Positions 1 to 6,077 of a stretch of DNA of 12,417 nucleotides are shown here, in pieces. The notes beneath the pieces are model-generated. The model worked only from the letters and a program-made list of their open reading frames with translations. It searched no databases and was not told the origin of the DNA. Numbering within the stretch: position 1 is the stretch's first letter; every line of letters begins with the position of its first letter. The position numbers were made by a program, and so were the translations under genes. The stretch is from DATAYA01 sp036272815 (GTDB lineage Bacteria; Pseudomonadota; Alphaproteobacteria; Acetobacterales; Acetobacteraceae), in the NCBI GenBank assembly GCA_036272815.1, contig DATAYA010000207.1, positions 1-12,417 of the forward strand, given 5' to 3'.

Positions 1-484
1 CATAGGCCCCCTGCGCCCGGTCCAGCGCCGCCTGGTCGTCGCGCGGGTCGATCGCCACCAGCAGATCGCCGGCACGGACGAATTCATTGTCGTGGACGGC
101 GAGCTGGACCACCTGGCCAGCGATGCGCGGGGAGATCTGCACCGAACGGCCGTCAGTGTAGGCGTCGTCCGTGTCTTGCAGATTGCGCGTGCTCCACCAG
201 TACCAGGTGCCCCCCGCCGCCGCGATCACGATGAAGATGCCGAGCGCAATCAGCGGCAGCCTGCTGTGCCGCTTTCGCCCCTGCTGCTTGCCGCCGCCCT
301 GGTCTCCTCCGGCGTCCCTGCCGTCGCGCGGCGTTGCTCCGCGCGGCTTCTGCTCGGCCGGCGGACGTTCGCGGGTGGGTGCGTCGCCCCGATCGCGTGA
401 CGGCGCGTCGGCGCGGCTCTGGCGCTGCTCGGACGGCGCACCGGCGGCGTCCTGCCGGTCCCTGACCTCGCGGCTGTCGTCCAT
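1..484 (-). CDS. EmrA/HlyD-type membrane-fusion (periplasmic adaptor) protein, N-terminal part
   Basis: This is the first 161 residues of a membrane-fusion subunit; the gene runs off the left edge. Such proteins bridge an inner-membrane pump to an outer-membrane channel. Residues 1-72 are a hydrophilic, low-complexity arm rich in R, D, G, P and Q. A single membrane segment follows at about 76-96, ending in WYWWSTR. Then comes the typical family opening: TDDAYTDGRSVQISPRIAG (about 105-123), the start of the barrel and lipoyl-type half-motif VVQLAVHDNEFVRAGDLL, and AIDPRDDQAALDRAQ entering the coiled coil. The TDDAY-TDG form is what I associate with EmrA of multidrug pumps rather than with HlyD of type I secretion. 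The start is ATG at 484, with GGAG seven bases upstream. A promoter-like pair and a TetR-type palindrome upstream suggest independent, repressible expression. The partner pump would lie beyond the window. An adaptor for the neighbouring RTX-like protein is the alternative. Confidence 0.85.
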   Translation of the reverse strand, partial: MDDSREVRDRQDAAGAPSEQRQSRADAPSRDRGDAPTRERPPAEQKPRGATPRDGRDAGGDQGGGKQQGRKRHSRLPLIALGIFIVIAAAGGTWYWWSTRNLQDTDDAYTDGRSVQISPRIAGQVVQLAVHDNEFVRAGDLLVAIDPRDDQAALDRAQGAY

Positions 485-585
485 CGGCGCGCTCCGTGCT
501 CGGCCCTGGAAGAAATGGCCTCGCCGCGCAGCCCGGCCAGGTCAGGGCGCGCAACGTCACGAGCCGCTCGGGGGTTCCGCACGAG

Positions 586-599
586 TGACCGATCGGTCA
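586..599. promoter_or_regulatory. Perfect 14-bp palindrome, probable TetR-family operator
   Basis: TGACCGATCGGTCA is a perfect inverted repeat with no spacer, the style of site bound by many TetR-family repressors of efflux genes. It lies about 100 bases upstream of the membrane-fusion gene and just downstream of a promoter-like pair, so a bound repressor would sit over the transcription start. No repressor gene is in the window. Chance occurrence cannot be excluded, but position and perfection favour a real operator. Confidence 0.6.
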
Positions 600-607
600 G
601 AGACCCC

Positions 608-635
608 TAGTTACATCGCCCTGGGCAGCACGCAA
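608..635 (-). promoter_or_regulatory. Putative promoter of the membrane-fusion gene
   Basis: On the minus strand, TTGCGT (635-630) and TAACTA (613-608) are separated by 16 bases and resemble -35 and -10 elements. The -35 match is weak (TTG only). Transcription would begin around 600, at the palindrome at 586-599, leaving an untranslated leader of about 115 bases. Support comes mostly from this arrangement. Confidence 0.35.
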
Positions 636-646
636 GGGGCCGCCCA
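622..646 (-). terminator. Hairpin after the RTX-like gene, possible weak terminator
   Basis: Arms 639-646 and 622-629 form an 8-bp stem with one G-U pair and a 9-base loop, beginning four bases past the RTX-like stop codon. No U-run follows, so it is not a classical intrinsic terminator. It also overlaps the proposed -35 element of the next gene. Its role is uncertain. Confidence 0.3.
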
Positions 647-649
647 ATC

Positions 650-2170
650 TTAGGCGAAAGCGGCCGCGGTCAGGCCGGATACCCCCGCGAACGTGATGGT
701 GCTCTGGTCCGGCAGGGTCAGCACCGTGCTGCCGCCGCTGACCACCTGGTCGGCCAGCACGGCGGCGGGATCGGCGCCGTACAAGGCCAGCATGTCGCGC
801 TGGCCGGGATCGAAGCCGAACACGAGGTCGGCGCGGCCGGGGGCGCCGGAGGCGAAATAGAAAGTGTCGGGGCCGGACCCGGCCAGCATCGTGTCGTCGC
901 CGGTGCCGGCGATGAATGTGCCGGCGCCGCTGCCGCCACCCATCAGGTCGTTACCCGGACCGCCGTAGAACACGACCGCCCCGCTCGAGCCGAGGCCGGA
1001 GAGCGTCTCGTTGCCGGCGCCCGCGACCAGTTCATCGGTGCTGGCGCCGCCGGCCAGGAGCAAGTCGCCCGACGCGATGCCGAACAGCACGCTGTTGCCG
1101 GTCCCGCCGAACAGCACGTTGCCGCCGCCGCTGCCGCCGGCATAGAGACCGCCGCCGGCACCCCCGTTGATGATGTCGGGTCCGGCGCCGGCGGCGCCCA
1201 CGACGGTGCCCGGCGCGTTGCCGTTGACGAAGAACAGCGGCTGCGCGTCGCCGCCGACCAAGGCCGCACCGGTCGCGAAGATGGTATCGCTGCCGGTGCC
1301 GCCCAGGATCGTGTCGGTGCCATGCGAGAGGATCAGGTCGGCGCCGGTACCCGGCAAGATCAGGTTGCGGCCGGTGCCGCTGGTGATGGTGTCATCTCCC
1401 GTGGTCCCGGCGAGCGTGTCGGTGCCGAGGCCGCCCCAGATGCGGGCGCTGATGCCGCCGTCGGAGAGCGCCATGCGGCCGGTGTCGATCTGCGCGCCGC
1501 CGTCCGGCAGCGCCAAGCCAAACAGGTCGAAGGCGATCGTCTGTGCCACGAGCGTCAGGCTGTCGATCGGCGTGCTGGTGGTGATCTCCACGACGCTGTC
1601 GGGCACGGTCTGCACGTTGTAGGCGTCGACCACCACCTGCCCGCCCGCTGCATCGGTCGTGATCTGCGACAGCGGTGTGCCGCCGAACGGATTGACCACC
1701 TGAAATGACCAGCCGGCGGTGCCGACCGTGCTGCCGCCGAGGGAAGCCGAGAGCGCGAAGGTGAACGGGCCGTTGTTGCGCTCGCTGGCCCCCGGGTCCC
1801 ACAGCAGCACGGTGCTGCCGGCCGGGATCGGCTGCGCGAACTGATAGCTCAACGTGTAGGCGGCGCCCCCGTCGGTGGGGTTGGTAACCGGGTCGCCATC
1901 GACGGCGAGCCCACTCGCGGCTTGCGGGCCGCCGAGCGCCAGCAGCGAGGGGTCGGTGAAGGCGGTGCTGCCCTGGGCGATGCCGTTGCCGGCATTGGTC
2001 GATAGGATTTCGGCGGCCATCGTGTCGGCGAACGCGGTCCAGACGGCGTCGCTGGTCTGCGCAGTGCCGGTGATAGTGCCGGTCCAGCCGATCGGCGTCG
2101 GACCGCCGCCGAGCGCGCTGGCACCGCTCGCGGTAAAGCTCTGTCCGTTTGCCACCCGCGCCGTCGCCAT
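650..2170 (-). CDS. RTX-like calcium-binding protein, probably secreted by a type I route
   Basis: The product has 506 residues and no Sec signal peptide. Residues 1-240 are rich in T, S, G and A and look beta-structured (for example AYTLSYQFAQPIPAGSTVLL and SVVEITTSTPIDSLTLVAQ); I recognise no named domain there. Residues about 246-440 hold RTX-type nonapeptides: GGLGTDTLA, GTTGDDTIT, GGTGSDTIF, GGPGNDLMG, AGTGDDTML and AGSGPDTFY. Degenerate copies that have lost the acidic residue, such as GGAGGGLYA and GGTGNSVLF, lie between them. The end, FGFDPGQRDMLAL...GGSTVLTL...TITFAGV, resembles the closing module of other RTX proteins and ends in a hydrophobic AAAFA tail, as expected for a C-terminal secretion signal. 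I see no lysine and no cysteine. The start is ATG at 2170, 31 bases after the exporter stop, so co-transcription is likely. Longer in-frame readings upstream only shadow the exporter gene. The ligand and role are unknown; a surface or matrix protein is the likeliest guess. Confidence 0.8.
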   Translation of the reverse strand: MATARVANGQSFTASGASALGGGPTPIGWTGTITGTAQTSDAVWTAFADTMAAEILSTNAGNGIAQGSTAFTDPSLLALGGPQAASGLAVDGDPVTNPTDGGAAYTLSYQFAQPIPAGSTVLLWDPGASERNNGPFTFALSASLGGSTVGTAGWSFQVVNPFGGTPLSQITTDAAGGQVVVDAYNVQTVPDSVVEITTSTPIDSLTLVAQTIAFDLFGLALPDGGAQIDTGRMALSDGGISARIWGGLGTDTLAGTTGDDTITSGTGRNLILPGTGADLILSHGTDTILGGTGSDTIFATGAALVGGDAQPLFFVNGNAPGTVVGAAGAGPDIINGGAGGGLYAGGSGGGNVLFGGTGNSVLFGIASGDLLLAGGASTDELVAGAGNETLSGLGSSGAVVFYGGPGNDLMGGGSGAGTFIAGTGDDTMLAGSGPDTFYFASGAPGRADLVFGFDPGQRDMLALYGADPAAVLADQVVSGGSTVLTLPDQSTITFAGVSGLTAAAFA

Positions 2171-2201
2171 GCCGATTGCTGCCTTCAGGCTGTGCCCGCT
2201 C

Positions 2202-3971
2202 TCAGACCGCGAATGCCTGCGTGCGCACCAGCCTCGCATACAAGCCGTCGCACGCCAACAACTCCGCGTGAGTTCCCCACTCGACCGCGCGGCCTTCCGC
2301 CAGCGCCACCACGAGGTCGGCGTCACGCACGGTCGAGAGCCGGTGCGCGACCACGATCGTGGTTCGGCCGGCGCGCAGCCGGGCCAGAGCCGCCTGCACC
2401 GCGGCCTCGCTCTCGGCGTCGAGCGCGCTGGTCGCTTCGTCGAGCAGCAGGATGCGCGGGTTGCGCAGCAGCGCGCGGGCCAGCGCCACGCGCTGCCGCT
2501 GGCCGCCCGACAGGCACTGGCCGCCGAGGCCGACGCGGGTCTGCATTCCCTCGGGCAGGTCGGCGATGAAGCCCCCGGCGGCGGCCGCGGCGGCGGCTTC
2601 GATCTCGGCCTCGCTCGCATCCGGCCGCCCCATGCGGATGTTGGCGGCGATGGTGTCGTCGAACAGCAGCGTGTCCTGCCCGACATAGGCGATCGCCGCG
2701 CGCAGGCTGGCGAGCGAGACGGCGCGCAGATCGGCGCCGTCGAGCAGGATGCGCCCGCCGGCGACGTCGTAGAGGCGCGGGATCAGCGACAGGGCGGTCG
2801 ACTTGCCGGCGCCCGAGGGGCCGACAAGGGCCACCGTCAGGCCGGGCTCGGCCGCAAAATCGAGTCCGCGCAAGCCGTGCCTGCCGTCGGGATAGATGAA
2901 GCGCACGTCCTCGAAGCGCAGGTGCCCGCGCCCGGCGGGGAGTGCGACGGCGCCAGGCGGGTCGACGATGGCGGGCCGCTCGTCGATCACGGCAAAGACG
3001 CGGGCGAGCCCGGCCAGCCCCTCCTGCAACGCCGCATTGAGCGAGCCGAGCCCGCGCAGCGGCCGGGCCGCGAAAATGAGCGCGGAGACGAAGCCGGTGA
3101 ACACGCCGACATTGCCCGCGCCCACCGCCGCCCGCCAGCCCGCGAAGCCGAGCACCGCGGCGACGGCGGCGCCGCCCAGCACCTCCATCACCGGATCGAG
3201 CCTTGCCCGGCTCCGCGCCATCCGCAGCAGCGCCCCGTAGAGGCCGCCGAAAGCGTCGGCCGCGCGGGCGCTCTCGGCCGCCTCCAGCCCGTACGTGCGG
3301 ACGGTGCGGGCCTGCGCGAAGCTCTCGTTGAGCAGCGCCGCCGTCTCGCCCATGCGTTCCTGCATCCCGCCCGAGGCGCGGCGGATGCGGCGGCCGATAT
3401 GCTGCACCGGCAACACCGCGAGTGGGTAGAGCGCCAGCGCGATCAGGCTGAGCAGCCAGTCGAGATAGACCATCGAGGCGACCAAGCCGATGACCTGCAG
3501 CGCATCGGCGACGCCGTTGACCGTGCGCGTCAGGGATTCGCGGATGATGGCGGCGTCGGTGGTGAAGCGCGCCGCCAGCGTCGCCGGCGCCTCGCGCTCA
3601 ATGCGGGCGAGGTCGGCGCGGGCCAGATGGCCGAACATCCGGTCCTGCAACTCGCGGATCACCAGCAAAACAATCTGCTGCACGCGCACATTCTGCGCAT
3701 AGAGGGCGGCGGCACGGGCGACGGTGACGGCCAGGATCAGCGCCGGTACCTGATAGAGGATGCGGCGGTCCTTGGCGGCGAACATGGCGAAGGCGCGGTC
3801 GATCACCACCGGATAGAGCGCGGTCAGCGCCGACATCACCAGCGTCAGGACGAGGATCGCCAGCAATCGCGAGCGATGGTGGCGGATGTGCTCGCGCCAC
3901 AGCCGCGCGAGCAGCACGCGGCTGGTCTCGGACGGCGCTGCACGCAGGGAGGCGGGGGTGGCGGCGTCCAT
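2202..3971 (-). CDS. MsbA-like ABC exporter, fused membrane and ATPase domains
   Basis: The product is 589 residues, the usual length of an MsbA-type half-transporter. The membrane domain has about six segments (roughly 36-58, 73-95, 153-175, 176-195, 258-280, 285-305). The ATPase domain is complete: Walker A GPSGAGKS (384-391), Q-loop Q432, signature LSGGQ (487-491), Walker B ILLLDE ending at D511-E512, D-loop SALD, and switch histidine H543 in VVAHRLS. It should work as a homodimer in the inner membrane, flipping or exporting a lipid-linked or hydrophobic substrate. The N-terminus has no C39 peptidase-like domain, so dedicated peptide export is unlikely. Its ATG shares one base with the acyltransferase stop (TGATG), and no Shine-Dalgarno sequence is evident, so translation is probably coupled. 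That context suggests an acylated glycan or glycolipid as substrate. Export of the downstream RTX-like protein, as for PrtD-type exporters, is less likely but possible. Confidence 0.9.
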   Translation of the reverse strand: MDAATPASLRAAPSETSRVLLARLWREHIRHHRSRLLAILVLTLVMSALTALYPVVIDRAFAMFAAKDRRILYQVPALILAVTVARAAALYAQNVRVQQIVLLVIRELQDRMFGHLARADLARIEREAPATLAARFTTDAAIIRESLTRTVNGVADALQVIGLVASMVYLDWLLSLIALALYPLAVLPVQHIGRRIRRASGGMQERMGETAALLNESFAQARTVRTYGLEAAESARAADAFGGLYGALLRMARSRARLDPVMEVLGGAAVAAVLGFAGWRAAVGAGNVGVFTGFVSALIFAARPLRGLGSLNAALQEGLAGLARVFAVIDERPAIVDPPGAVALPAGRGHLRFEDVRFIYPDGRHGLRGLDFAAEPGLTVALVGPSGAGKSTALSLIPRLYDVAGGRILLDGADLRAVSLASLRAAIAYVGQDTLLFDDTIAANIRMGRPDASEAEIEAAAAAAAGGFIADLPEGMQTRVGLGGQCLSGGQRQRVALARALLRNPRILLLDEATSALDAESEAAVQAALARLRAGRTTIVVAHRLSTVRDADLVVALAEGRAVEWGTHAELLACDGLYARLVRTQAFAV

Positions 3972-5140
3972 CAGGCGGACAGGACGCGGTCGCGCAAGGC
4001 GAGGAAGGGCCGCTCGATCAGCGCCCAGGTGCAGGCCGCAAGCGGCAGCATCGCAGCGCCGCAGAACAGGCCTCCAAGGCTGCCGCCGAAGCGCGCGACG
4101 AGGCCGGGCAGCAGGAAGGCGATCGGGAACAGGTGCGTCAAATAGAGGGAATAGGACAGCGTGCTGAGCGCCAGAGCCGGCCCGGCCAGGCCGGCGGGCA
4201 GGCGCGGGAGGCGCCGCCACAGCCCCCAGACCAGCACGGCGAAGCAGGCGTCGAGCAGCGACCATTGCAGCGGGCGATAGAGCCAGCCCCACGCGGCGAA
4301 GCCCGAGCCCGCCCGCAGCGCCGGTTCGGCGGCGACCAGGAACAGCACCGCCACGGATGCCGCGCCGAGCAGCCCGAGCGCAATTGCCCATCCGGCCGGC
4401 ACGCGCGCCAGCCCGGGGCGGCGCGCGACGCAGGCCGCGAGGACACCATAGGCGGCGCAGTCGAGCCGTCCGAGCGGAGCCGTGTGGAACCACGATTCCG
4501 CCGGCACGACGGCGCCAAAGGCGGCAGCGAAGCGCCATGCCGTCGCCACCGCGATCACCGCAAGCGCCACGCTGCGCACCAGCGCCACGCCCCGCAGCCG
4601 GCCGCCGGCGAGCCACCCGCCCACGACCAGGAACGCGGGAAACAGCGCGTAGAAATACTCCTCCATCACCAGCGACCACGAGACCGGCACGACGCGCGAC
4701 GCCTCGGGGTAGAAATTCTGCATGAAGAAAAGCGAAGGCCAGTCGGGCCGGGCGAACAGCCAGATCGAGAAGCCCAGCACCGCATAATAGAGCGGCAGCG
4801 TGCGCAGCCAGCGTCGGCCGAGGAAGCGGCCGATCCGGGCCGGTCGCAGGCCGCCCTCGGCGAGGTCGATCAGCAACCGCCCGATCAGGAAGCCGCTAAG
4901 GGAGAAGAAGAGTTCGACACCGGCCGCCCCGAGATAGACGGTGGCGGCGGCCGCGCGCGGCCCGAGCGGACGGACGCTGAGCAGGTGTGAGACGAGGACG
5001 GCCGCGATCGCCGCGGCGCGGGCGAGGTCGAGGCCGCCGCTCCGCCGCCGCGACGCCGCCCCGGTCGCCGCGGGCGCGGCGATGGTGACGGCAGCAAGCG
5101 GTGCGGCCCGCGCGACCGGGGGCGCAGCGTCGGACGGCAT
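3971..5140 (-). CDS. Membrane acyltransferase, AT3/OafA family
   Basis: The product is 389 residues and polytopic, with about ten membrane segments. It belongs to the acyltransferase-3 family, which O-acylates sugars of lipopolysaccharide, exopolysaccharide or small glycans using a cytoplasmic acyl donor. Family landmarks are all visible: GLDLARAAAIAAVLVSH (36-52) with the conserved histidine H52; GVELFFSLSGFLIG (74-87); the basic loop GRRWLRTLPLYY (108-119); SWSLVMEEYFYALFP (154-168) with the paired glutamates; GRLDCAAYGVLAA (224-236); SYSLYLTHLFP (329-339); and IERPF (375-379). The first 35 residues are an Ala-rich and basic tail. No SGNH hydrolase domain is fused at the C-terminus. The start is ATG at 5140, with GGAG eleven bases upstream inside a hairpin arm. 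It overlaps the exporter start by one base, so acylation and export are probably linked. The sugar and the acyl group cannot be told from sequence. Confidence 0.9.
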   Translation of the reverse strand: MPSDAAPPVARAAPLAAVTIAAPAATGAASRRRSGGLDLARAAAIAAVLVSHLLSVRPLGPRAAAATVYLGAAGVELFFSLSGFLIGRLLIDLAEGGLRPARIGRFLGRRWLRTLPLYYAVLGFSIWLFARPDWPSLFFMQNFYPEASRVVPVSWSLVMEEYFYALFPAFLVVGGWLAGGRLRGVALVRSVALAVIAVATAWRFAAAFGAVVPAESWFHTAPLGRLDCAAYGVLAACVARRPGLARVPAGWAIALGLLGAASVAVLFLVAAEPALRAGSGFAAWGWLYRPLQWSLLDACFAVLVWGLWRRLPRLPAGLAGPALALSTLSYSLYLTHLFPIAFLLPGLVARFGGSLGGLFCGAAMLPLAACTWALIERPFLALRDRVLSA

Positions 5141-5146
5141 CGGCGG

Positions 5147-5176
5147 ATAGGCTCCGGGATCAGACGCCCGGCCTAT
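5147..5176 (-). promoter_or_regulatory. Inverted repeat covering the acyltransferase ribosome-binding site
   Basis: Arms 5167-5176 and 5147-5158 can form a 10-bp stem interrupted by a two-base bulge, with an 8-base loop. The GGAG that best serves as Shine-Dalgarno sequence for the acyltransferase (5155-5152) lies in the downstream arm, so folding would hide it. There is no U-run, so a terminator for the glycosyltransferase is less likely. A DNA operator would look the same. Confidence 0.4.
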
Positions 5177-5220
5177 AGCACGCGAGACCGAAGCTGCCAG
5201 CTTGGGGTCGCCCGGCGCGC

Positions 5221-6057
5221 CTACAGCGCCGCACGGAAGTCAGCGGGGATATCCCACAGCGCGTCGCCCGCCAGCCCCAGGTCGTAGCGATAGGTCTCGG
5301 CCTCTCGCCCCGCCATGCTGGCGCGGAGCCGCCCGAGCCAGTCGGCGATTGGCGGCGTGGCGGCATCGAAGGCAATGCTGGTGTGGGGCAGTTGGGCGAT
5401 GCGGCGGACCATGCCCTCCCACGCTGTGTCCGCGACCCGGTGATGCTGGTTCGCCTGCGCGCTCGCCTGCGGCATCGATCGTGTCTTCGCCAGCCGCGCA
5501 AGGCCGCGGTCGAGGTCAATGTAGCGCAGATGGAACAGATAGAGCGCGTCGAACGAAACCGACACCTCGGCCGCGCAATGAAATCCTGGTGCCCAGCCGA
5601 CCGGCCGGCGCACCAGCGCGGGCTTGCACATCGAGGCGGCGAAGCGCGCCCATCGCCGCTGCGCGCCGACGGAGCGGGTGAAGTCGAACGCCGGTTCCTC
5701 GTCGGGCAGATGCTGCACGTCGAGTCCGATCGCGGTTGCGGCCTCGCCCGGCATCCACGCCGCATAGTCGGCGAGATCGCCGAACCGTGCCGGATCGGCG
5801 AGCAGCAGCTCATCGGCATCGGCGTGGATCACCGCGTCGTAGTCCCCGAGCAGCTCGGCGCAGAGATCGCCGATCAGCCGGGCGCGCCACGCCTCATCAA
5901 GCGGCGAGCGCGGCAGGCGGATCACCCGTGCGGCCCCGAGATCCGCGGTGCTGCCGTCGTCCGAGCCGTGATCGACCACGACACAGTTCGCCTCGCCCAC
6001 CTGCCGCGCGTAGTGGCGCCGCCAGATCGGCAGGAAGTCCGGCTCGTTGTAGGCCAT
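5221..6057 (-). CDS. Small GT-A-fold glycosyltransferase (family 2-like)
   Basis: Counted from the ATG at 6057 the product is 278 residues. It begins MAYNEPDFLPIWRRHYARQV, followed by VVVDHGSDDGST (27-38) and the metal-binding acidic motif HADADELLL (78-86). This combination is typical of the Glyco_tranf_2_4-like group, which transfers a sugar from a nucleotide donor in the cytoplasm. No membrane segment is seen. The ATG has no Shine-Dalgarno sequence and would cut the first beta-strand of the fold. In frame, eight codons upstream, a CTG at 6081 is preceded by AGGAGGT at ideal spacing and would add TRVAAIT before the AYNEP motif. I think CTG is the true start (protein 5221-6081, 286 residues) but give the conventional ATG here. 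The CTG overlaps the bicupin stop as CTGA, so the two genes are probably coupled. The product could feed the acyltransferase and exporter downstream, after an 80-base gap. Donor and acceptor are unknown. Confidence 0.88.
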   Translation of the reverse strand: MAYNEPDFLPIWRRHYARQVGEANCVVVDHGSDDGSTADLGAARVIRLPRSPLDEAWRARLIGDLCAELLGDYDAVIHADADELLLADPARFGDLADYAAWMPGEAATAIGLDVQHLPDEEPAFDFTRSVGAQRRWARFAASMCKPALVRRPVGWAPGFHCAAEVSVSFDALYLFHLRYIDLDRGLARLAKTRSMPQASAQANQHHRVADTAWEGMVRRIAQLPHTSIAFDAATPPIADWLGRLRASMAGREAETYRYDLGLAGDALWDIPADFRAAL

Positions 6058-6077
6058 CGTGATGGCGGCGACGCGGG

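Noticed and set aside
171..653. A plus-strand frame of 160 codons over the left end
   Set aside because: The minus strand holds a clear membrane-fusion protein. The plus reading also runs through the promoter-like gap and shows no family features.
718..1650. Repetitive GC-rich tract considered as a CRISPR array or mobile repeat
   Set aside because: The repetition follows from glycine-rich nonapeptides of the RTX-like protein. Repeats are short and irregular, without spacers.
2171..2686. N-terminal extension of the RTX-like frame upstream of 2170
   Set aside because: The extra codons overlap the ATPase domain of the exporter in another frame and read as shadow sequence. The ATG at 2170 lies just after the exporter stop.
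1875..4145. A 756-codon open frame on the plus strand across the exporter and RTX-like genes
   Set aside because: It is antisense to two well-supported genes. Its translation is low-complexity (R, A, G, Q, H rich) without domains. Long antisense frames are expected at this GC content.
4133..4990. A 285-codon plus-strand frame opposite the acyltransferase
   Set aside because: Its composition is typical of a reverse-strand shadow and it matches no family, while the opposite strand shows clear AT3 motifs.
5183..5205. Small inverted repeat (AAGCTGGCAGCTT on the minus strand) after the glycosyltransferase, as a terminator
   Set aside because: The stem is only about five base pairs and no U-run follows, so it is too weak to call.
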